From DASUPK01 sp963833375 (GTDB lineage Bacteria > Actinomycetota > Thermoleophilia > Solirubrobacterales > 70-9): 64,000 bases of DNA. Positions 45,657-53,836 of the stretch are shown here, one piece after another. The notes beneath the pieces were generated by a model. The model was not told the origin of the DNA, ran no database searches, and saw only the letters and a list, made by a program, of their open reading frames with translations. Numbering within the stretch: the first letter of the stretch is position 1; every line of letters starts with the position of its first letter. The position numbers and the translations under genes are program-made. Location of the stretch: NCBI GenBank assembly GCA_963833375.1, contig CAWHXR010000001.1:434001-498000 (forward strand). Reading direction: 5' to 3'.

Positions 45657-46544
45657 CTAGGCGCAGTAGGCGGCGGCGTTCAGCGAGACCGCCGGCTCGC
45701 CGCCCGAGTGCAGGCCGGTCACCTGCCAGCTGTCGCCCACCCGCCGGGACGAGTAGACGATGAAGAAGCTGACCGGGCCGCTGTCCGGCTGCGCGAAGCC
45801 GCCGGCGGCGGGGCTCGTCCCGGCCGGGCAGCTCGCCGTGGCCGTGTTGGCCGTGGAGTCGAGGCCGCTGGGGTCGCTCGAGCCGTCCGCCTCCACCGGC
45901 GCCGGCCCGCGCTTCGCGCAGTAGGCCTCGCTGGTCACGCTGCTCGGCCCCGCCGGGCCGGTCACCACCCGGGCGTCCCAGCCGGAGGTCCCGGAGCGCA
46001 GCGAGTCGAAGAAGAGGTCGGTGACCGTCGGGGGGATCAGCGGCGGGGGCATGTGGAAGCCGCCGGCGATCGCCACCTCGTCGCGTGGGCAGCTCGCTGA
46101 GGCCGTCGGGCCCATCTGAAGCTGCCCGTTGGTGGGAACGGTCGTCCCGCTGGACCTGGTCGCGGGGAGGTGCGCCCGGCAGTAGACGTAGGTCGTCAGG
46201 GTGAGCGTGCTCGGGTCTCCCGGATCGAGCAGCTGGACCGAGGCTCGCCAGCCGCGCTGCCCGACCTTGACCGACTCGTAGACGAGCCCGGCGGCGTCGG
46301 CCGACGAGGGCGCGTCGAAGCCGCCCCCGGCGGCCTTCGTGCCCGGCGGGCAGCTGGCGGTGGCCGAGGCGGTCGAGCCTTCGCCGCTGGCCTCCGCCGT
46401 CGCGCTCGCCTCCTGCACCGTGCCTCGGGGCGGCGGGCCTCCGTGCGACGGGCCCTGGTGTGGCGAGGGCTTCGCCGGCGCCGCCTGGACGACGGCCGCC
46501 GACAGAACCAGCACCGTGGCGCTCGCGGTGAGCATCCGGATCAT
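45657..46544 (-). CDS. Secreted protein with three copies of a Cys-containing repeat
   Basis: 295 residues with a signal peptide ending near VVQAAPA. After a Ser/Ala-rich stretch come three units of about 70-75 residues. Each begins ASCPxGTxxAAGGGF (TASCPPGTKAAGGGFDAP, SASCPRDEVAIAGGFHMP, TASCPAGTSPAAGGFAQP), continues with a GWxaxV strand (RGWRASVQLL, SGWDARVVTG, DSWQVTGLHS) and ends in a tyrosine-cysteine (TYVYCR, SEAYCA, AAAYCA). One Cys at each end suggests an internal disulfide per repeat. Exported, unknown function; possibly surface adhesion or binding. Confidence 0.75.
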   Translation of the reverse strand: MIRMLTASATVLVLSAAVVQAAPAKPSPHQGPSHGGPPPRGTVQEASATAEASGEGSTASATASCPPGTKAAGGGFDAPSSADAAGLVYESVKVGQRGWRASVQLLDPGDPSTLTLTTYVYCRAHLPATRSSGTTVPTNGQLQMGPTASASCPRDEVAIAGGFHMPPPLIPPTVTDLFFDSLRSGTSGWDARVVTGPAGPSSVTSEAYCAKRGPAPVEADGSSDPSGLDSTANTATASCPAGTSPAAGGFAQPDSGPVSFFIVYSSRRVGDSWQVTGLHSGGEPAVSLNAAAYCA

Positions 46545-46669
46545 GGGGGCAAGATCGGTGCCGGGACCGGGCGTTCAGGAGGATCGCCAGCCGCCGTGGC
46601 CGAATGCACCACGGCCCCGGTCCTACATCGGTCCATGCCCGTGTCTCGGGGGCGAATAGACTTGGGGGC

Positions 46670-46852
46670 ATGGAGCTCGAGGAGCGGACGATCGAGCAGC
46701 TGCCCGACCGGTGCCAGAACTGCGGCGCCAAGCTCACCGATGCCGAGAAGGAGGCCGCGCTCACGGATGGGCCGCCCAGCGGGCTGGTGCTCTGCACCAC
46801 CTGCGCCGCCGAGGTCGTCCCGGTCCAGGAGGACGAGGAGCCCGAGAGCTGA
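46670..46852 (+). CDS. Small zinc-ribbon protein
   Basis: 60 residues from ATG 46670. CQNCGAKLTDAEKEAAL and LCTTCAAEV provide two CxxC knuckles for one zinc ion; the C-terminus is acidic (VPVQEDEEPES). No domain beyond the ribbon. The upstream part of the open frame is not coding-like. It lies alone between divergent and convergent minus-strand genes. Function unknown. Confidence 0.65.
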   Translation: MELEERTIEQLPDRCQNCGAKLTDAEKEAALTDGPPSGLVLCTTCAAEVVPVQEDEEPES

Positions 46853-46868
46853 GCGGCTACCGCCTGTG

Positions 46869-48428
46869 TCACTTGCGGTGTTTCGCGACCCGGCAGCCGA
46901 CGTGGTTGCGGACTCCTGGGCTCCCGGGCCGGACGCTGACGGCGACGCGGCGGCGGCCCTTGCACGTGGCCACCTTGAGCAGGCTCGCGTTGGGCTTCGA
47001 GAGGATCGTCCCGCCCTGCACCGCCACCCTGTAGCCGCGCGGGTAGTGATTGCCGCCCACGAAGATCTGGGTCTGGCGCCTCTTCGCCCGCTTTGAGCGC
47101 TTCGGCCGGTGTCGCGCGAAGTTCCTGCCGTTGGGCCCCTTGGTCGAATAGGCGAGATGGAACTGATGCGTCGCCTCGTCGAAGCCGTAGGCGCTCGGCG
47201 TGCCGGCGATCACCTGCGGATAGGGCTCCGTGAGCACGTCGAGCTTGGCCTGCTTGACGTTGGAGCCCGAGGGCGGCAGCTTCGGGTCGACCACGATCGC
47301 CTGCGTCCCGGAGCCGGAGGTGGTCGGGTCGAGGCACTCGCAGTAATGCCAGTACTCCCATGAGACCATGTGCTGGTCCGCCTGCCGGAGGTTGAGGCGG
47401 ATGGTTTCGAGGTCGTCCGTCGCGCCGAACTCGCTCAGCATCAGCGCCTCACCCGTCGTCTGCGCGTACTTGTCCGCGTTCGAGAAGACGTGGTCGTCGA
47501 GAGCGGAACAGCCCTGGGCGTTGTATGGGGCCACCGCGGGACCCCCCGGGGTGCAGTAGACGTGGAAGCTGAAGCCGGCGGTCCGGTCGAGGGCGGGGAT
47601 GCTGGAGTCGGCTCCGAAGTTGAAGAGGACGTTGGGCTCGTACCAGAGCAGCTTCTGCGGGTCGACGTTCCTGATCTGGGCGGTGACGCGCTGGTAGAAG
47701 GGCGCCATCGTTGCGGTGTCGAATTCCGGGCAGCCCGTCGGCACGAAGCAGGTGGACCAGGGCGTTCCCGGCCAGGGCTCGTTCATCAGGTCGAAGCCGA
47801 GCGTGTGGCGTGCGGACGCGAACCGGGACGCAACGTGGGCCCAGGCCGCGGCGTAGCGATCCTGGAGGCCGACCCCGCCGGGACCCGCTGAGTTGGCCCA
47901 GAAGTGGTCGAACGCCCGGATCAGGGCGCCCATCGCGAAGTAGTTGCTCGGGAAGCCGAGCTGCGGCGCGGCGGGCAGGCCATCGTCCTGGACGGCCCAG
48001 TCCGGCCAGCCCTCCCCCTGGAAGCGCTCGTTGTACATGTCCTGGTGGAAGTCGAGCTGGCTGAAGATCCCGTGCCGGGCGAGAGAGGACTCGGTCGTGG
48101 CGAGCTGGTTGAGGTAGCCGTCGTCGTAGGTCCCGGGATTCGGCTCGACGCCCTTGTAGATCAGGCCCAGGCGGACGGCGTCGAACCCGTTGCGCTGGAG
48201 GAAGGCGGCGTCGTCCTCGGAGAAGCCGCTCGCCGCCGGGGTGTAGGGCGGCTGCTTGTTCACCATGTTGACGCCGTGCAGGATCACCACGCGGCCACCG
48301 GCGTCGGTGATCCAGCGCCCGGAGTGCCCGAGCGGGGCCGTGGGAGCCGCCAGGGCGGTGGCGCACAGGGCCGCGACGGCGATTGCCGCGACGGCGCCTA
48401 CCGACAGAGCTCTCCTCTCCCTCGGCAC
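46869..48428 (-). CDS. Secreted glycoside hydrolase family 5, endoglycoceramidase-like
   Basis: 519 residues from GTG 48428 with a signal peptide (LSVGAVAAIAVAALCATALA). RVVILHGVNMVNKQPPYTPA, SQLDFHQDMYNERFQGEGWP, the acid/base in FDLMNEPWPGTPW and the nucleophile in ALMLSEFGAT follow the pattern of actinobacterial endoglycoceramidases rather than cellulases. The C-terminal 130 residues form a beta-rich, Arg/Lys-rich domain (RPKRSKRAKRRQTQIFVGGN) ending in two Cys, maybe for wall binding. It would release glycans from glycolipids; the natural substrate is unknown. Confidence 0.82.
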   Translation of the reverse strand: MPRERRALSVGAVAAIAVAALCATALAAPTAPLGHSGRWITDAGGRVVILHGVNMVNKQPPYTPAASGFSEDDAAFLQRNGFDAVRLGLIYKGVEPNPGTYDDGYLNQLATTESSLARHGIFSQLDFHQDMYNERFQGEGWPDWAVQDDGLPAAPQLGFPSNYFAMGALIRAFDHFWANSAGPGGVGLQDRYAAAWAHVASRFASARHTLGFDLMNEPWPGTPWSTCFVPTGCPEFDTATMAPFYQRVTAQIRNVDPQKLLWYEPNVLFNFGADSSIPALDRTAGFSFHVYCTPGGPAVAPYNAQGCSALDDHVFSNADKYAQTTGEALMLSEFGATDDLETIRLNLRQADQHMVSWEYWHYCECLDPTTSGSGTQAIVVDPKLPPSGSNVKQAKLDVLTEPYPQVIAGTPSAYGFDEATHQFHLAYSTKGPNGRNFARHRPKRSKRAKRRQTQIFVGGNHYPRGYRVAVQGGTILSKPNASLLKVATCKGRRRVAVSVRPGSPGVRNHVGCRVAKHRK

Positions 48429-48454
48429 GCCGCCAGTATGCCGCAGCGTGTCGC

Positions 48455-49237
48455 CTAGGCGCCCGGGGAGGCGGCTTCGGCGAGCGCTGCCATGTCCTCG
48501 AACGTGGCGCTGGCGAGGGCCCTGACCACGACGGTGTCGAGGGCTCGGTACCGGGAGAGCTGCTCCTGGGCGACGCCGGAGTTCTCGGCCGCCACGCCCA
48601 CGGTTCCCTCCGGCGCGCCCTGCCGGTCGAAGTGGCTGCGATACCCCTGGTGCAGGTCGCGGTAGAAGGACTCGTCCTTGGCCAGCCGCTCCTCCGCGTT
48701 GGCGCCGACCGCGGTGCGGACATAGCCGAAGATCGGCGGGGCGTCGCGGCCGGCCTCCCGTGCGCCCTCCTCGACCCGCTCGCGCGCCTGGGCGGCGAAC
48801 TCGGGCGTCATCCAGTTGAAGAAGACGCCGTCCCACTCCGCGCCCGCGAACGCGCACATCTTCGGCCCCATCGCGGCGAGCACGAGGCGGACGCCGGGCA
48901 GAGCGTCCCGCAACCCGGGGAGGGCCTCCCGCATGGTCGTCAGCGGCTTCTCCGTGAACCCGGCGCCGAGGCCGAGCCAGAGGCGGTCCCCCTCGATGCC
49001 GAAGCGCTCGACGTCGGAGGCGATCTCCCCCGGCGATTGGCGGTCCAGGGCGATCACGGCCACACCCAGGTCGATGCGATCGGCGCCCTTCGCGTAGGCG
49101 GCGAGCGTCTCGAGTCCCTTCGCGCCGGGATGGTCGTTCGACCACATCGAGCTGTAGCCGAGCTCCTGACAGCGGCCGGCGAGCGGACTCGCGATCTCCT
49201 CGTCCAGTCCCGCGGTGACCCCGAACCCGCGGCTCAT
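48455..49237 (-). CDS. LLM-class (F420-dependent-type) flavin oxidoreductase
   Basis: 260 residues from ATG 49237, overlapping the rlmD stop by four bases. Luciferase-like TIM-barrel phrases are ELGYSSMWSNDHPGAKGLET, IDLGVAVIALDRQSPGEIAS, GDRLWLGLGAGFTEKPLTTM and FFNWMTPEFAAQARERVEEG. The fold binds F420 or FMN. The substrate is not deducible. Confidence 0.85.
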   Translation of the reverse strand: MSRGFGVTAGLDEEIASPLAGRCQELGYSSMWSNDHPGAKGLETLAAYAKGADRIDLGVAVIALDRQSPGEIASDVERFGIEGDRLWLGLGAGFTEKPLTTMREALPGLRDALPGVRLVLAAMGPKMCAFAGAEWDGVFFNWMTPEFAAQARERVEEGAREAGRDAPPIFGYVRTAVGANAEERLAKDESFYRDLHQGYRSHFDRQGAPEGTVGVAAENSGVAQEQLSRYRALDTVVVRALASATFEDMAALAEAASPGA

Positions 49238-50574
49238 GGTCTCTCCAGGAGCGCCACGCACTCGATGTGGGGCGTCTGGGGGAACATGTCGACCGGCTGC
49301 ACGCGCCGCAGCCTATAGCCGGCATCCGCGAGCTGAGCGGCGTTGGGGGCGAGCGTGGTCGGGTTGCAGGAGACGTAGAGGATCCGAGGCGCCTCGCACT
49401 CGATCAGCCGCCGCACGACCTTCTTCGAGAGCCCGGCCCGAGGCGGGTCGACGACCACCAGGTCGGGGCGGCCGGCCTCGGCGAGCAGGGGGCGGATCTC
49501 CTTGCGGGCGTCTCCGGTCCGGAACCGGGCGTTCTCGATCCCGTTGAGCCGCGCGTTCTCCTCGGCGTCCGCGATCGCCTCCTCGACGATCTCGATTCCC
49601 CAGACCTCGCTCGAGCGTCCCGCGAGGCTGAGGCCCAGGGTCCCGATGCCGCAGAAGAGGTCGAAGACGCGTTCCGCGCCGGTCAGCCCCGCCATTTCGG
49701 CCGCGATGCCGTAGAGCCGCTCGGCCATCTCGGTGTTGGTCTGGAAGAAGGCGCGGTGGGAGATCCGGAACCGCAGCCCGCAGAGCTCCTCCTCCAGCCA
49801 CTCGGCCCCGATCGCCCCGGTCGGGCCGTCGGTGCCGTCGCCCGGTCCCTCGACGATCGTGTGCAGGTCGACGGGAGGACGCGGGATCTCCGCGCGCGAG
49901 GTGACCAGGCGGCTCTGGAGCTGCCCCGTGCGGCGGCCCTCACGGATCACGAGGTTGCGGAGGACCCCCTCCTGACCGCGGCGGTCATAGGCGGGCAGGC
50001 CTGCGGACCTGGCCCAGTCGCGCAGCTCGTTCCGTCGTTCGTTGTTGCGCTCCGAGGCGAGCTGGCAGTCCTCGGCGTCGACGATCAGGTCCCACCGCCC
50101 GCGCGCGTGGAAGCCGAGGACGAGCTCGCCATCGCGCTCGCCGAAGGAGTACTCGAGCTTGTTGCGGTAGCGCCAGCGGTCGACCGCAGGCTCGATCGGC
50201 TCGAGCTCGAAGCCCTCCAGGCCGCCCAGGCGCACCAGCGAGTCCTCGACCTGCGCCTGCTTGTGGCGGAGCTGCTCCTCGTACGCGAGTCCCTGCCAGG
50301 GCGCCCCGGGACAGGGCTCGCCGCCGTGGTCGCAGCGGGGCGGGACGCGGTCGGGCGACTCCTGAAGGACCTCGCGCGTCGATGCCTCCGCGTAGGCGCG
50401 CTTCGCCTTCGTCACCTCGGCGGTCACGCGGTCGCCGGGCAGCGCGCCGGCGACGAAGACGACGTAACCGTCCCGCCGGGCCACGCCCTTGCCGCCGTAG
50501 GCGAGGGACTCGACGTCCAGGGTGAGGAGCTCGCCGCGCGTCGGCCGCTCCTGCGTGACGGTCTGATCGGTCAT
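49234..50574 (-). CDS. rlmD: 23S rRNA uracil-C5 methyltransferase, RlmD/RumA family
   Basis: 446 residues. TRAM domain at residues 14-70 (LLTLDVESLAYGGKGVARRD). The middle domain has RWRYRNKLEYSFGERDGELV. The SAM domain has VFDLFCGIGTLGLSLAG and VVDPPRAGLSKKVVRRLIE, with the catalytic Cys in ILYVSCNPTTLAPNAAQL. Of the Fe-S cysteines, C-x6-C is present in CDHGGEPCPGAPWQ, but the third Cys of the usual CGGCxWQ is Ala here, so the cluster may be absent. It methylates uracil in rRNA; the exact position is inferred from the family. Confidence 0.88.
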   Translation of the reverse strand: MTDQTVTQERPTRGELLTLDVESLAYGGKGVARRDGYVVFVAGALPGDRVTAEVTKAKRAYAEASTREVLQESPDRVPPRCDHGGEPCPGAPWQGLAYEEQLRHKQAQVEDSLVRLGGLEGFELEPIEPAVDRWRYRNKLEYSFGERDGELVLGFHARGRWDLIVDAEDCQLASERNNERRNELRDWARSAGLPAYDRRGQEGVLRNLVIREGRRTGQLQSRLVTSRAEIPRPPVDLHTIVEGPGDGTDGPTGAIGAEWLEEELCGLRFRISHRAFFQTNTEMAERLYGIAAEMAGLTGAERVFDLFCGIGTLGLSLAGRSSEVWGIEIVEEAIADAEENARLNGIENARFRTGDARKEIRPLLAEAGRPDLVVVDPPRAGLSKKVVRRLIECEAPRILYVSCNPTTLAPNAAQLADAGYRLRRVQPVDMFPQTPHIECVALLERP

Positions 50575-50587
50575 CGTCGGCCTATCG

Positions 50588-52084
50588 TTGCAGCCGTTGC
50601 CCTGGGATCTCGACGAATACCGGCGGGGAGCGGAGCGCTTTCTCGAGGAGATCGACCGCGAGTACTACCTCCACCTGGCCGGGCACAAGCCCGAGCTGGA
50701 GCTTGAAGCGATCTACGAGCGGCACGAGGGTCTCTTCGGCCGCGATGCCGTGGATCGCATCGGGGAGACGAGACGAGGTGCGGACGGTGAGGAGGAGACG
50801 CGGCTCAGGTATCTGCACCAGTTCGCCCTCGATGGGTACCTCGGCGCCCAGACGCGGGAGCTGGAGGAGCGGATGGCCGAGCTCGAGGCCTCGCTCGAGG
50901 TCGAGGTGGGCGGCGAGGCCATCCCCTACCGGATGGCGCCGGTCGTCCAGGCAAACGAGCCGAACGCGGACCGCCGGGCAGAGATCGAGAACGCCCGCAA
51001 CGCGGTGCTCGCCGATCAGCTCAATCCCCTGTACCTGCGGGCGCTCGAGCGCGGGCAAGCGGCCGTGCGGGAGCTCGGCTGGCCCTCCTACCTCGATGCC
51101 TACTCGGACGTGCGCGCTCTCGACCTCAGGGCGCTGGCTTCCAGGCTGGAGCGCTTCGCGCAGGAGACCGAGGCCGACTACGCCCGGGCCGTCGATCCCG
51201 AGCTGGAGCAGACGGTGGGGAGGCCCCTGGCCGAGCTGCGCCGCTCTGACCTGGCTCGTTTCTTCCGCGCCTCGCACCTCGACGAGCTCTTCCCGAGCGA
51301 TCGGATGGTCCCCGCGCTGCGCGAGACCCTGGCCGGCCTCGGGATCGACCTCGACGCGCAATCGAACGTCGTTCTGGACACCGAGACCCGGCCGACCAAG
51401 AGTCCCCGTGCCTTCTGCTCGACCCCGCGCGTACCCGAGGAGGTCTACCTGGTGATGCCGCCGGTCGGCGGTCGCGAGGACTACGCCGCCCTCCTCCACG
51501 AGGCGGGCCACGCCGAGCACTACGGCTGCACCGACGCCGGGCTTGCCTTCGAGTTCCGGCATCTCGGCGACAACGCGGTCACCGAGTCCTTCGCCTTCCT
51601 GCTCGAGGGGCTGACGGCGAGCAGAGAGTGGCTCCAGGAGATCCTCGCTCTGGAGGGGGCCGAGGCCGCGATCGAGCACGCCCGTGCCGCCAGGCTGGTG
51701 ATGCTGCGTCGCTACTCCGCCAAGATCGCGTACGAGGTCGAGCTGCACGGACCGGACGCCGATCTGGCGGCGATGCCCGAGCGGTACTCGGAGCTGCTCG
51801 GCGGGCGAATCGGCGTGCCCTGGCCGCGCGAGACCTGGCTCTCCGATGTCGACTCGAGCTTCTACGTCGCCTGCTACCTGCGCGCCTGGGCACTCGAGGT
51901 CGACTGGCGAAGGGAGCTCACCGCTCGGTTCGGGGGTGGCTGGTTCGCGAATCCCGACGCGGGTGAGTGGCTGCGCGGAATCTGGGCCCAGGGTCAGCGC
52001 CTGGACGCCGAGCGCCTGCTGGCCGAGACGACCGGCGGAGCGCCGGACTTCTCCCGACTGGCTTCGGACCTGATCGCCCTATAG
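50588..52084 (+). CDS. HExxH zinc metallopeptidase, M3-like
   Basis: 498 residues, mostly helical, starting at TTG 50588, 13 bases from the divergent rlmD start. The zinc motif is LLHEAGHAEHYGCTDA at about residue 303 (HEAGH), followed by NAVTESFAFLLEGLTAS, whose Glu can be the third ligand, as in M3/M32-type gluzincins. WRELTARFGGGWFANPDAG near the C-terminus is conserved-looking. No signal peptide, so it acts in the cytoplasm. Peptide specificity unknown. Confidence 0.75.
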   Translation: MQPLPWDLDEYRRGAERFLEEIDREYYLHLAGHKPELELEAIYERHEGLFGRDAVDRIGETRRGADGEEETRLRYLHQFALDGYLGAQTRELEERMAELEASLEVEVGGEAIPYRMAPVVQANEPNADRRAEIENARNAVLADQLNPLYLRALERGQAAVRELGWPSYLDAYSDVRALDLRALASRLERFAQETEADYARAVDPELEQTVGRPLAELRRSDLARFFRASHLDELFPSDRMVPALRETLAGLGIDLDAQSNVVLDTETRPTKSPRAFCSTPRVPEEVYLVMPPVGGREDYAALLHEAGHAEHYGCTDAGLAFEFRHLGDNAVTESFAFLLEGLTASREWLQEILALEGAEAAIEHARAARLVMLRRYSAKIAYEVELHGPDADLAAMPERYSELLGGRIGVPWPRETWLSDVDSSFYVACYLRAWALEVDWRRELTARFGGGWFANPDAGEWLRGIWAQGQRLDAERLLAETTGGAPDFSRLASDLIAL

Positions 52085-52132
52085 GCTTGCGGCGCGTCTT
52101 GCGGGAGAAACCCTCGAGCAGGAGGTCAAAAG

Positions 52133-52447
52133 GTGGAAGCAAGCGGAAGTGGTGGCGTCAGGGATCAAATCCAGAAGGCGATCGACGATCTGCGCGCAGC
52201 CGCCGAGAAGGCGACCGGCGACGTGCGTTCGGAGATCGACTCCGCGGTGGCACGGCTCCGCGATGTCTCCGGCGATGCCAGCTCCAGGGCTCAGGACCAG
52301 CTCTCAGGCTGGCGCGAGACGCTGGAGAAGGCGACCGAGGACGTGCGCAAGGAGCTCGGCAAGCTCGCCGTCCGGACCCAGACTTCGCTGGAGTCCCTCG
52401 ACGAGATCGCCAAGGAGCTCGACGAGCGCCGCAAGGCCCTCGAGTAA
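52133..52447 (+). CDS. Coiled-coil protein of unknown function
   Basis: 104 residues from GTG 52133, with the strong site GCAGGAGGTC ten bases upstream. The whole chain is amphipathic helix with an 11-residue-like periodicity (DQIQKAIDDLRAAAEKATGD, EKATEDVRKELGKL), resembling apolipoprotein/phasin-like proteins. The stop directly abuts the stop of the convergent coiled-coil gene. No enzyme motif. Confidence 0.7.
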   Translation: MEASGSGGVRDQIQKAIDDLRAAAEKATGDVRSEIDSAVARLRDVSGDASSRAQDQLSGWRETLEKATEDVRKELGKLAVRTQTSLESLDEIAKELDERRKALE

Positions 52448-52987
52448 CTAGTCCTGCAGCTTGCGGTCGAGCGACCGCAGGAGGCCCTTGCGGGCCTTGT
52501 TCCGGCGCTCGTAGGTGCGCACCTTGCGCAGCTCGACGCGGCTGAGCTCCTGTAGCCGCCGGTCGATCTGGCGGATCGAGAGCTGGTCGTAGGCGGTGAT
52601 CGGGAATCCCGGGACCCGCGCCGCGCGCCGGACTCGGTCGGCGCCGGCGAGCGGCTTGTCGACCGCGCCGACGGCGCGTTTTCGCGCCTGCTCGGCCCGG
52701 CCGCCGACCTCCTGCCGCGCCTTGTCGGGGACGTCGCGCACCTGGGCGAGGAGCCGCTCGAGCTGGGCGAGCAGCTCCTCGGCCTGCTCGCGCCCCCTCG
52801 CGGCGAGGCGGCTCACCATCTCCTCGGCGTCGCCTCGGGTCATGCGCCCGCGGTGGACGGCGTCGTCGACCACCTCCTGGAGCCGGTCGCGCGAGATTGT
52901 GATGCTCTTCCCGAGTGCGTCGCGGAACGCCTGAACGCTCTGCTCGGCGCGGGTGCTCTCCTCGGTCCCCCTGGGCAGGCTAGCCAT
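52448..52987 (-). CDS. Phasin-like coiled-coil protein
   Basis: 179 residues from ATG 52987. The first 110 residues form a helical domain (AFRDALGKSITISRDRLQEV, VHRGRMTRGDAEEMVSRL) like polyhydroxyalkanoate phasin-like or helical bundle proteins. The C-terminal part (FPITAYDQLSIRQIDRRLQE, then a Lys/Arg tail) resembles DNA- or membrane-associated helical tails. It is convergent and back-to-back with another helical protein gene, without a single spacer base. Function unknown. Confidence 0.7.
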   Translation of the reverse strand: MASLPRGTEESTRAEQSVQAFRDALGKSITISRDRLQEVVDDAVHRGRMTRGDAEEMVSRLAARGREQAEELLAQLERLLAQVRDVPDKARQEVGGRAEQARKRAVGAVDKPLAGADRVRRAARVPGFPITAYDQLSIRQIDRRLQELSRVELRKVRTYERRNKARKGLLRSLDRKLQD

Positions 52988-52996
52988 TCGCTCGCA

Positions 52997-53815
52997 CTAT
53001 CCCACAGTTGCGAACTTTCCAATCACGGGGTTGTGATCCGACAGCCGGATCTTCAAGCCCGTGGCGGAATCGATCCGGTCGCGTGCCTCGGGTGGCCAGG
53101 CGGCGGGGTGCTCGGTGACCTCGAGGCCCCGCACCAACAGGTGGCTGAGTCGGTCCGGCGCGGTGCTGGACGCCAGGCCGAAGCGCTGCTCGAGCTGGTC
53201 GAAGACCCTGCTGGCTTTGGGCCGGACGTTGAAGTCGCCCCCGAAGATCAGCGGATCCGGGTCGGCGAACTCGACTGCGCGCTGTGCGGCGTCGAGCAAC
53301 TCCCCCTCCGCCGAGGAGGGCTTGGTGCTGACGTGGACGTTGGCGACGCAGATGCCGGATTCGAGGCGGGTCAGGGCCATCACCCGGAGCTCCGGCCTCC
53401 AGGTCAGGCCTACCCACCTGCGCTCGGCGATTCCCCCCGCTGAGGGGCGGACCAGGGTGGTGTCGGACCCACCCTCCCAGGCGCCGAGCAGGTCCGGGCG
53501 CCAGCGGCCGATCGCCGAAGTCAGCGGCTGCAGCCAGTTCCGCCCGCTGAGGGCGCGGTGGGCCTCGGCCCCGCACGCCCTCGCCATCCTCGTCTTCCAG
53601 CTCGGCGGGAACTCCTGAAACAGGGCGACGTCCCAGTCGATGCCGCAGATCAGGGAGGCGAACTCGCCGAACAGGTCCCAGTTGACCTGCTCGTAGCGCT
53701 CTCCACGACGTGGACCGCGGCGGAAGTTGCCCTTGTGGGCGCGCACCTGGAGCTCGGGCTCGGGCGGCCAGTCACGGCCGTGGAACAAGTTCCATGTCAT
53801 TGCGGTGAGCTTCAC
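52997..53815 (-). CDS. Endonuclease/exonuclease/phosphatase-family hydrolase
   Basis: 272 residues from GTG 53815. EEP motifs are AMTWNLFHGRDWPPEPEL, WDVALFQEFPPSWKTRMA (catalytic Glu), ICVANVHVSTKPS, IFGGDFNVRPKA and the terminal LSDHNPVIGKF. No signal peptide, so it is cytoplasmic, unlike the exported relative at 33567. Substrate could be nucleic acid or phosphoester. It is divergent from argF, with only 21 bases between the starts. Confidence 0.85.
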   Translation of the reverse strand: MKLTAMTWNLFHGRDWPPEPELQVRAHKGNFRRGPRRGERYEQVNWDLFGEFASLICGIDWDVALFQEFPPSWKTRMARACGAEAHRALSGRNWLQPLTSAIGRWRPDLLGAWEGGSDTTLVRPSAGGIAERRWVGLTWRPELRVMALTRLESGICVANVHVSTKPSSAEGELLDAAQRAVEFADPDPLIFGGDFNVRPKASRVFDQLEQRFGLASSTAPDRLSHLLVRGLEVTEHPAAWPPEARDRIDSATGLKIRLSDHNPVIGKFATVG

Positions 53816-53836
53816 GGCCCTAGTATCGGCGGCCCG

